A program made the position numbers and the translations under genes. From Icerya purchasi (lineage: Eukaryota > Arthropoda > Insecta > Hemiptera > Monophlebidae), in assembly GCA_039619475.1 (NCBI GenBank), contig CM077115.1, forward strand, positions 67,276,864 to 67,340,863: a stretch of 64,000 bases of DNA. Direction: 5' to 3'. The notes below the pieces were generated by a model, which worked only from the letters and a program-made list of their open reading frames with translations, was not told the origin of the DNA and searched no databases. Positions 41,901-53,900 of this stretch are shown in pieces. Every line of letters starts with the position of its first letter. Position 1 is the stretch's first letter.

Positions 41901-44900
41901 GGTAAGGCGAATTTTTAGGCTTTTTTCTTTTAGGGTGAACATTTTAAGCAATTCGTGTGACTTTTTTTACCGTCGTGTCGGGTATTTTAAGAAGGAAAAA
42001 AAAAAACCCTGTATGTTTTTTAATAGTAAACGTTACTTTACAATTACATATCGCTTCCGTAATTACGTTTAAAAGAAAAATTTCTCTGCAGCGATTTATC
42101 TACAACGAGGTGCACACGTGTTTTCGCGAGAATGGTGTTATGTAATAAGGCTGTTTTACGTGGGGCGGAAACGCGAATATTTATGAAAATGTCCCTTTAT
42201 TAAATATCATAACCGGTTATTATTATAAATGTCGGTTTATTTTATTTAAAATTAGAAGAAGAAAAAACCCCAATAATAATTGAAATGTAACTGGCTATTT
42301 CCTTACCGGGGAATCAATCCCGTATAAAAGTTTTTATTTTCAATTTCTTCGTTGAAATTCAAATGTATACACCTAAAATGGGTGACACATTCGTGTGTGG
42401 ACCATTAAAAATAAACCTTCTTTACGTCGACGTCTTCTTTACAGAGGCATTTGAACCAGAAAAATAACCATTAAACATTTAAAACGCATAGTGGAACGCT
42501 CGAACCAGTGTAGTAGTGATGCATCATAGTCTCGATGTAGCAAAATTTTTTATCGATTAAAACTGGTTAATTGAAACGCGTTTGAAAAAAGTTAATCCTT
42601 TACTGTTCCGCGGTATTTATTAAATTTAAAAAAATTTAATTCGTCGCGTTGAGTCGCTGATCATCCGCGCCGGATTTCTTTTTTTTTTTTTAATTATTTG
42701 GACTCTGCTATATTCAGAAACAACCGCATTCGAATCGAGTTTTACTCGAATGCAGCCTAACCATAGGTGTTCTAGCATGAGCAGCTGGCTAACCAGCATT
42801 GGTCTTAATAAAAGGCGAAAGAATCTAGTACTTATATTATAGCTGTTGAGGACAAAATTATCTTTTAAATTCTCATTCTAACACGAGAACGCTGCAATAT
42901 ACAAACACGGGTAAAATATTATTCGAATAAAATGTTTTACGTAAAACTTGATTCCAGCTTTTTCAATTGCCTGTGTGCACACCAACAACAAACATTTTTA
43001 ACACGATTCAGATTGACGTAAAAAAATTTTAATTAGAGAAATCCTTATTCCGTTTTTTCGCTTTTTGTTTCCAAGAGGTTACGAGCCGAAAAAAATAAAT
43101 AGGATAAAAAACTTATAGTAGTTCATTATTACACTTATCGAGAATGTGTATGGAATATAAAAAGGTTCATGTCTAGTAGCTTTTAGTGTTCCGTAATAAT
43201 TAAATCAACATCGTCACGATTCACCAAGACACCCCCCTGTTGTACTCGACTAAACGATGATAAATCCCGTGGTGACTGATAATATTTCGTGTGCAACTGC
43301 ATTTGCATTATCGTTTTATTCGCGTTGCTGAATAATTGACGCGGTATTAAAATAATAATAAACTGTTGGAATTTTAGACAGTTTATTTTTTTGGTCGTGA
43401 GATAGTTTGTAATTTACGCTAACTTTTTTTTAAGAAATGGGAAGGATAGAACAACTGTCAAATGTTGTTCAGATAAACGCGCGTATTATCCACAAATTGC
43501 AGTTGAACACGATAAAGCAAATAGCTAACGGTGTTTTGAATGTAAATAATGGATAGCAACATATTCGATAGGGAACACAATTTTACCAATTTCTTAAGTC
43601 GCAAAAAGATGACAAAAATTATGCAAGACGAGTGAAGAGGGAAATGATTTTTGAATCGAGTCTAATAAAAGTACAAGTTTATTGTTTTTTGTTGTTTTTT
43701 TTTTTTTTTGTTTTTTTTTTTGTATTAAATTTTTTAATATGAATAATGGAGTATAAATATACTGCAATTATTGATACGAAGTCAAGCGACGGTGCGTTCT
43801 TTAGTGTTGAACATTAATAGTTCCTAAAGGTCTAATTTACCGATTATTAATTAATCACTCGTCGTTTCGTTGTTCGGAATAAAGGAAATACATACGCGTT
43901 TGTACGACATGAAATAGTTGTACGACACGAAATAGTTTTGATTCTTAACCAGTTGAAACAAGCTGCGCGCTAATGGCTTATTTCGGTAGAGCCCATTGCT
44001 TTACGTATATGATAATAGCGTATGCGTGTGTTTGTGTAGACATATTTGGAAGCGCATATTAAACGGGATTTTTCCCCCTCGAAAGCACGATGTGTGCTTA
44101 AACCCGGGAAGTAAACAACGAAGGCTTATTTTTTTTTTTTCGCCCTTACGTAATCACTAGTCCCCCCTCCTATGACTGAATTCATACTACTCTCGATGTT
44201 AACGCTAGTGGCTAAATTTTAAAATTAATTGTGCTATTTGTGCGATCTACATCTGAAGATCCTAGTAGACTAATCTCGTACAAAGAAGCCTGCTTATTCT
44301 GCCGATCATATTCCATCCGATCGCAAATGAACATTTTCGATACTAATTCTTTCGTCTTTGATGTGTATATTATTACACACATGTCTGCGAAGATTTCGGA
44401 AATTCGTGAAATTTTTCTGAAATATACTTACCATTTTAAATCTTTAACCGCATCCAGTAAATAGTATTTATCCAAAACAGCAGGATGGTTCTGCTTTCAT
44501 TAAAAAAAAAAAAAACACCATTAAAAATTCCAGCCAATCGCTCTACAATATCGACCGAAGTACAATAATCTATAGTGTATTTTTTTTCCCGGATTAGTCA
44601 TTTATTTTATTCGTATCGTCGTTTTTGTTTTATAATTTTTTCTACGCTGTATTACTCTCGTGTCTGCGGTTATATTACGTTTTAAAATTATCATTCGGAC
44701 GGTTAGGTTATGTGCGTGGAAAAATATTTATACTCGTTTGCGACAATTTTCAAAATTAGCGCGTGATTATTTCGATTACACTTGAAATTCCATAAAAAAC
44801 GTAACGTGTAAAATCATACTCGGGTCTCACCATATAGGGGTAAAGCTGTGTTAAGAAATTTCCAATCGGAAGAAGAGACCGGAAGGTGAGTCGAATTTTT

Positions 44901-47900
44901 TCATATGGAGCGAAAAAGGTTTCGCAGTGTGTCCGATTCGGAGTTGTGCGTTAGTAGTGGTGTCGCAACCCTAAGTCGTTACAGATTTACGGACCATCGC
45001 ACTGTTAGCACCCGACCGAAATCGGCGGGCTCTACAGCTATTTCAAGGTCAATTTGATTATTCACAGTTTGTTCGTTGTATGTGAAACGGAATACGTTAA
45101 ACCAGTACCGTCTGGCACAGGCTGTTCGAAAATTTAACCTTCCAAGAAAACGATCAGCCGTGGTTTTGTTATTGTTTTTTCATCCTTTTTTCTTTTTTTC
45201 TCTCTTTTTCTCTTTTTTTTTTTTTTTTTTTTCTTTTCGTATCGACACAAAGTAGTGGTTATCAGAAATATCCAGTTGCTGTGACCATCGTCGAATTTCG
45301 CTTCCGAACGCTGCAAGTCAACGTTTAACTCTACCGCTCATCGTTGCCAGCAAGCGTCGAGAATCTACATTACTTCAGAGCGTTATTAACGTCGTTTTGA
45401 AGAATTTACTGCTTCTCGCAGATTCTTAATCCGTTGGGGAAAAAATAATTTATACAGCTGCTGGTCGTATACTTTCAAAACGCTGAATATTTGCGAGAAA
45501 TACGTCCCGAAGTACGTTCCGAAATACCCGAGCGAATATTTTCTAACGGTTAAGCTTTTGAATGAAAATCGTTAAAAATTTCTTCGCGTATCTGTATGCG
45601 CACGGCAAAGTGTTCAGTATTTTGTGATCAGTTACGATTATAAGATTGCAATATATTCTCTGAGCCTGAATTGGTCCTAATCGATTATTTTTAATTTTTA
45701 ATAATCATTAATATCTTTCCCGCACGACAGAGGAGTTCTCCCATTTAGTGTGTTAATCGATTATACTTACCGAGGCCGTTGTTGCGCGGGGGACATTGTA
45801 TTTGAAAATGTAGAGAAAAAATCACGTAAAAACATCGCTGTTAATTAGCTAGGTAATGGGAAGAAAGAAAAAAACACAACAGCGCGGGGGTTCATTGTTC
45901 AATTAAGAAATATACGCGCTCAGAAAAAACAAAAATTAAGAAAATCGTGCAGTAAAAGAAATTTGCCAAATGAACAATTAAAATTTTTAGTAAGAAACGA
46001 ATTTAGTAAAACCAGAAAAATTACTAAACTATAATATAAAATTTCAGTATTAAAAAAGTTGAATGTACGCAATTGCACCGAGGAAATGTTTAAATTTCAT
46101 CAGTTGAGCTATCTACAGTGTTTGTTTTCTTTCATTCGTTTCCCACGAACATAATGCAACCACTCTACTCCAGTAATCTGTTCTCGGTCTTAGTTTGAAT
46201 GGATGTTTTGGCGCGTCTTAAATCTACTTAGTAGTGGGAGGACATGTCATATGAGATCTTACGAGTATTTTGTGCACGGTAAAATTCAATAAATCAGTAG
46301 TAAAATTTGGGTTTTTTTCGTTGTAGTTGGATTACGTTGATGTCCAGATTATATATACTTGCCTACTATACACAGTGTCAGATATGTTTCGTATCTCTTG
46401 AGAATTTAATATTTCATTATTTTAAATTCATTACATTGGAGAAAATTTCACTAATTGCTTTGAACAATGGCAAAAATAAAATCGAATGAATCAAATGTGA
46501 TCTCTCTATGTGGAATTTAAATGTTTGCACCGTCGGAAGGACCGACGCGATTCGTCCCTCTTAAACGATACCGTCGGTTATTGCATAGAACGAGTAATTA
46601 CGGATTTGTCAAAGAATTTTGCGACCCTCTTCGTCAGGATTAACAACCAGCACGGACGATTACGCAAATACAGTTAATATTTCATTATCCGGATGAAAAT
46701 AGTTTTAATTCTCCGGGGCGGTAGCATGCGTGTAGACTGTGAAAAAATAAAAACAACAAATGCGTAAACGAGTAAAAGTAAACGCAGCACTTATTATACG
46801 AGGGGGGGGGGGGCTGCTGAAAATTAAAACTATTATCATCGGGATCAGGCCCGTGCCCAGAATTTCGGAAAGGGGGGGTTTTGAAAATTTTCTTCGCATA
46901 TTTTATAAATAACAATACATTTTTCACTAATATTTGTACTATTAATACTTTCCATCATTTTGATTTATATGTATTAATAATTTCCCATAAATGAATTACC
47001 CCGTATGTGAACATTAATAAAAATTACATTATTGATTATACGCGTAATAAAAAATTTTGCATAAGATATTAATGAAGTACCTAAAAATATGGAACGCATA
47101 TTTTTTTCTTTTTTCTTTCAAAAGTAGGTAGGAACACCCTAAGAAATCATCAATATTTATTTTAAATTTGTGATTTTTTTCCGATTTTTGTGTATTCATA
47201 ATAACTATTTCAGTTCTCATGTGGGGGTTACCCCCTTCCTCTGGACACGGCCTTGATCGGGATATTTAAATGTTAAAACGTTGATGTTATTAATGTAAAA
47301 GTGTCCATAACGATTAATTTCGATGAAGAAAGTTACTCGATTGCTTTGACAACAAACCCTCCTTCGTAATTATATTACGATCACCGCGATCGATTTCGAA
47401 ATAGTCGCAATTATCACTTTTGTAATTAATTACTCGAAAAGAGTAATCGATTACACCCCTAGTTCCGATTGAAAATAGATTGTGTATAATTTTTTAATCG
47501 CAACTAATTGTAAAATGTCCAGCTGTGGTGGTGTGTGTATGGTGTTTGAAGTACTAAAATAGGCGACCGTTCATTGTTATTGTTATTAGGTAGCAGTGCG
47601 AACGCGTTTTAATAAATGTCTGTTTCGGAACATTTTCGCTCCTTCACAAATTTTGAATGCTGAATTGTCTCTGTCGGGGATGACAAATTCGCTCATCTTA
47701 AGATTGCACTCACACACATATATACATGTTCATGTAAGAGAGATTAGAAAAATATGTATGATAATTTATTACATTTCCTGCCGGAACGAGAAATCGTTAT
47801 AAACCGCACCATAATATGTAATTGTTCTAATGCGTTTAATTTCAGTTTTGAAGTATTTTAACGGATGTATATAATCAATAATTTGCTTTTCGAAATAAAA

Positions 47901-50900
47901 TATTGAATTGTACAAAATTTTTAAGACACGGTTTTTATGATATTGTTTCATATTTGTTTAATATTTGGTGTAGTTTTGGCTACATTCGTAATGTGATCGA
48001 GCATTTAGCATCAATAATTTATATTACTTCGAACAGTGATTTATAAAAGTATTGCAGGTCCGGGATTTTTTTTTTTTTTTGTTATATTATTCTTTGTTGC
48101 CTATTTGATGCCTACAATAAAAGATTCGTATTTTTTCGCCTCGCATTATTTTTATCGCCCTTGTTTAATTTGTACTTTTACCTATTGTTTCAATTGCATC
48201 TTGCAGCTGGGGCGCGTCCATTGTGATATCTATGTAAAGTGAAATTAAATAAACAGGTTAAAAAAATCCACCTCCCCCATCCCAAAATGAAATAAAAAGT
48301 AATACAATTTTGACAAAAATAACGATAGGCTGTCGGAATTTTACTGAGGGAAAAGTACACTGAAGACGAACTTCGAGAAGAACAGTTTGCTTCTAGAACG
48401 GTAAATGTTAATGAAATACAGAATTACGCATTGGTGGAAAAGATTCTTGAAATCGCCAATGGTAAAATTAATTCTTGTTCGATTTTACGAATTTTGTTTT
48501 GCTACTTTGTATATAAACTATCGTCTCAGAGATTGTAGTCTTTTTGGTTCTCATAGAGTAGAGTTAGTCAACTCTGTGTCTACTATGAAGAAACTATTTT
48601 AGTGCATTCTTAGTCTAGCAGAGGAAAATGCTCCTTTAAAGTAATTACACTTATACTTTATCTTATTGTAAGCATTTTGCAAAAAAAAAAGCAGCCCCTA
48701 AAAATATATACATGTATATATTTTTTTTTTATTTTTTTTTTGAATCGTCCTCTAAAAATTGCTGGTCTAAATATTCCTACCCGAATACTCTTATTTATTC
48801 ACTCACTATATAAGTTTTGATTGATTATTTCAAAAAAATAAAATATCGGTAAAATTAAAAATTAGTAAAAATAAAAACAGAAATATAAAAGATCACAAGG
48901 ACAATTAAAATTCTTCTACGCAACCAATACCGTTGCTAAAAAAAAAAAAAAAAAAGAAAACCCTTTTTAGTGTACTAGTAGATAATCCCGGTTTTATTTT
49001 TTAAACTGCTAGGGCCCATCGAAAACATCTCAATTTATGTTAAATATGGGAACATCAATATAAGTGTTATTTTTTCGACTAATTCGTGCTTTTTTTTTTT
49101 TTTTTTTCCGGGTCTTTAAGAATCAAAAAATATAATATATAACATGTTAATTTCTGATTGTTTTAATTAAATTTATAAAATTTATATACGTGTAAATCTA
49201 ACTTTCGCATTTTTGCATATATTATAGGCTTTTTTAAAAGGTACACACTACCCTGAAACTACTGCATGAAAATCAAGTGTACCGAATGTGAAAACATCTT
49301 ATTGTAAGCAAAAAAAAAAAGGAAAAAACTAAATTAGCATTGCCGTGAAAGACACATTGATTGCAAAGTGGAATTTATTCCATTACACTGACATGAATTA
49401 GTTTAGAAATTTCTGTTGATTTATTTATCTAGATTTAAAAATTCTATCATATTTTTAAATCTGTCGCCTCTAACCCAATCCTTCCAGTATACATAAATTC
49501 CCTGACACATTGATTTCTTCTACAATACCTATGTTGTTATCAGGAAACAAGGCAGTTTTGTAGAAACAATTTTCTATTGTTCTTCTGCTATTTGGTTATT
49601 TCATATTTTTGATAATTCCGTTTTGCAGATAATTAGATTGATAACATTTTCGGGATAGTTCTGATGGAAAAGTCAACTTTAACAATAAATTATTTTAAAA
49701 CATTTTTTTGTAGCTTCTCAGTCATCATAAGTTGAATTTAGATGTGGTTTTAAAAGGGTAAAAAGAATGAATTCTTACATACATAATTTTTTCTCTCTAA
49801 TTATGAAGATATGCTAAATAGAGATATCGACGAAAAGTGCACAGACTTCTTCTTTTAGTGTGTTTAATGTTTTTTTTTTGTATAAATATTGGTAATTAAT
49901 TTTTCAACAACCTCGCTGTTAATTCGAGATTTTTTAATAGACCAACTCGGCGTGTAGAAATATTTTTTAACTGAAATTTCTTGAGATTCCAAAAAATAAA
50001 CAAATAAATAAATTAGGAGATTTTTGATATAGTAACGAGTGTTATATTATAAATTCTTTATTTTCCGTCTGGATAAATTAAAACGATGTTCTTAGCATTA
50101 AAACTATTGTTGTTTTCATATTTCGTTAATTCCGCAATGACGATCTTTAGATTAGTGGATTTTTTTCTGATGCAAAAAATTAATTTTTTGAGAATACATT
50201 TCCGGTAAGTAATTTTAACGTTTTTTATCAACTTTTTGATCTACTGAATTTAGATGTACTAAGAAGGTCCAACTTTGACTTATAATTCTCTGAAATCCTT
50301 TTCTATTTTAACATTGCTCGTAGAATCGTGACATCCATCTATCCTTTCTCACATCCTTCTTCATAAAACGTCTTCCTGTTACATTTCCTTCTGATCAGTC
50401 CACTTTAATCAACTGGTGTTTTTCTTCATTCATATTTTTTTGACGTCTAATTTTCCACTCTTCTTTTCCTTTATTGTACTTTCTATTTTTCATATTTCTT
50501 ACATACGCTGAACCCTATACGAATTAAACCAGACTTTTAAAACTCTTTATTTTCATTTTCTCTATCCGGCTTACTGGTGGATTTAGGAGCGATGACAATG
50601 TCAGAGTTTCAGTGGTTTTGTCATTCCTCCCGTATTCGTAATATTTTAAACTTTTTTTTTTCTATTCCATTTTTACAGCCATAACTGATATAACACTTCA
50701 TACTGTTCTTTTTATTTCGCTTTTCCCCCCAGCGTGGCAACGAGTTCCTTATTTTCTCCGGCTCTAAACGTGTCTTACAAGCTATATTCTCTCCTTTTCG
50801 CCCTCTTCATTTGATTACATTATTCTTTCATTTCGCTTTCTACTTATTAGTTTTCTCCCAGAATGTTGCATTCAGATCGGTTTTTGAATTCTGTTATTGT

Positions 50901-53900
50901 GAATGGCAGGCTGTAACTTAGCTTGTTATCTCGCTGTGCTTCCTCTGGAAGTCAATTTATCAATAATTTTTTTGTTTATTATAATGCCGGCTTTCCATTT
51001 AAGTGCGCACATTTCACCTTATTTTTTACAAAATCATCTTTAATTCCTGTATGTTAGGTCATCTTGGCAACCTCCAAAAAAAAGTAATGATAATAAAAAT
51101 AAAAGGCTAAAAAATCGGATTTGTATTTATCGTTTTTTTTTTCAAATAATTAGTTTGACGAAGAAAGCAGTCATCAATCTATTGGTTAATATATGTATTT
51201 TTTTTGTATAAAAGTCTTCGTTTCAGTGGGTGCGTTTGGGATTGTATATATGTATTGATTTTATCGTTTGCAATACCGAAAGAATATAAAAAACATGTAC
51301 CATTTTAAGAAATGTTGCCCTAAAAGTGAGCCCCCCCCCTTTTTTTTTTTAAAAAATTTATTTCGATTCATTTGCTATAAGCATTAACTCAACAACGTAA
51401 GTTATAATTTTCGATGGTCTTTAGTTGCAGCAGCGAGATTTAAACCGAATTTCACTGAAATAAAGCACCGCTGCTGTAATCAACTATACTATTGTACAGG
51501 TTTTTTTTCTAGAGTACTAGTTTTATTTTCAAAAAAAAGCTTCATTATGTTTTATGAAGAATGGCTAGGTGGAAATTTAATTCATACACATTTGTAACAA
51601 ATTTGAAGTTTACGAAATGGTTGGTTTCTGAGTTACTGTTTTTATTTGTATTCTACATAATTCTTGACACGGTTTAAAGCATGAGCTTACGTTATGAGAA
51701 ATTTTTATAGGACATTAAACTGTATTTATTCTTTCACGAATTTATACTGTATTTTAATTTGTAGGATATTGAATTTATTTTAAATGATATTTTTCGTTGT
51801 TTTTGGAATTATTTAATATCTATACTGAGTGTGTTAAAAGTTAAAAGCGGTTAATTTCAAAATAAAAATGTTTTAAACTAATTCTTCTCTACCTTTATTC
51901 ATATAGTGATATATGAATATAGATCATTGCAAAGAATAAACAAATTTTTGTACACAATCGATAAATAACTTTGCTCTATACGGACCCTCAAACAAGATTT
52001 TTCCTCGAGAGAGACGAGACTGAAGTTATTTTGTCTCTAGAAAACACTTTTCCACTACATAAAAAAAAAAAAAAAAATTCACATAAAATTTATAATAGAA
52101 ATATTAAAAAAATGAAATTAATTTCGTTATAATTTACGTGAAATTAGTTGCGAAAAATTTTATTTCAGCTAAGAAACTACGCTTGCGTTTTTTTATTATT
52201 TTATAAAAAAGTATAAAAGAAAAAAAAAAATTGTATTTTCTTTAAATTTCTCGTCGTACAGATTTTATTATTGAATGGAATCAATCTTATTTTCACCTTG
52301 ATTTTTTGACTCCTCTTTACAGGCAACTCTATAATGTAACGTTGGTTAAAATTGTAATTTACCATAAGTATTAATATAAATTAATTTATCTTGATTTGCG
52401 ATTTTAACGAAATATAGTAAATTAATAATAGCCCAAACACAATCTAATTTCCATAATGTCCGAATATAATTTTTGTACCAAATGTTAGTTATTTTATTTA
52501 ATTATGTATTTTTTAAGTAAAATTACAGCGAAATTGAGATTAATTATTAGATAAAATATTTTTACTTGGTAAATAAAAGTCAGTGTAAAATTAAGGTTTT
52601 TTTTTTTTTTTACTGCAGCGTAAGTTCTTCATTTTTTATCGGGTCCGTCCGTTTTATTTTACGAAATGTACCTTTTTCCTCAACAAGAAAAGCGCTACAA
52701 GCGTTCAGTAAGCGAATCTCATAACTTTTATTGATTTTTTAGTGTTGTTTTTATTTATTGAGCATAAACCATTTATTTATTTATTTATTTATTTACTACT
52801 ATTTTGTTACACGATTTATCGAAGAAATTAATGCGAACAACGTTTAACAAAACAAAATGAAACATTGGACTGTTGTCAAACTATGTTTCGATACGAGCGA
52901 ATATTTTGTTGCAAATTATTTTGCGTTTCAAGTAGATTTATATATTTTTAATTGCGATAGTTTTAATGTAAAAAACTTTATATCTTAATTTTTAAAATAA
53001 CTTCATTTTCGATATTTTTTGTGTTGCATATGGTTTTGTTTACAAATGATTGAAAAAGCCAATAAAATAAACACCGCAATTTATTGTTGTTGTGCTTGTT
53101 TTACAGTATTCAGTCTCGATTCCGATTCTGATGAGGAAGAATCTGTTGAAAATGAGCCGTTAAAAACGAATGAAACTAAGGTAATTTGTACACGACACTA
53201 TGATTTAATAATTAATAATAGCGCTTCGTCTAAAAACAGTTTCCGAGATTTGAAATTTATTTTATTATCGCTTTATTTAAGAATGACACACTGCTTGTTA
53301 TTTTGGACTCGACCACTAGATGCATTTTTAAAAGTTTAGTAATTCAAATTCTACAGATTTGTGTATGAACTTTAATAACTACGTTTAAATTCAAAATTTT
53401 TGCTTTAACAAATACCGTATGACTTGAAAATAATAACAATTTATCCTATTACATATCAAATGATTAAATTTTTGTACAGATTATTTGTCCGTAGCTTTGA
53501 TACAAGTTCGATGTATTCAATTCGTATTAAAAAATATGATAATTCTGAAAGAAATCTAAAAAAAAACAAATTAAATCAAATATAAAAATTAAAAAAAAAA
53601 AAAATTCATTCGATTTTTAAAAATTTTGCAACTCGTGACTCTCGGTTGATTATTTTAGATTTTAAAGTGGCTTCGTAAAAAAGAAAACCCGTGATATTCG
53701 TATATAGACGAAAATTTAACGATTCAAAAAATCATTCGCGAATTAAGTAATTCCATTGTGCTAGGAAAAGGGGAAGTATAATTTTGAAATAAACTGTAGA
53801 GAAGTCTGAGTGGAACCACTTTTAAAATAGGGAAATTTTCTTATCAGCGAAATTTTACACGGAATTAACTAAATATAAAATGTTTACTTTTTATAATGAA

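Larger units (their letters stand above)
10537..53106 (+). other. Intron 3 of the zinc-finger gene (about 42.6 kb), hosting the nested MADF-BESS gene
   Basis: The donor GAAG|GTAACA at 10537 and the acceptor TTTTACAG at 53106 are phase-compatible. Within it lie a complete antisense gene with its own CpG-rich promoter region and most of the window's transposon remnants. Stretches 15.7-18.0, 18.2-21.2, 24.8-27.0, 29.4-31.9, 38.9-44.8 and 47.3-50.8 kb show only AT-rich sequence, microsatellites and homopolymers to my eye. The single-intron claim rests on phase and composition; unseen exons could exist inside. Confidence 0.55.

Noticed and set aside
43295..43310. Octamer-like ATTTGCAT as an enhancer site
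   Set aside because: A single short word in tens of kilobases of AT-rich DNA has no evidential weight.
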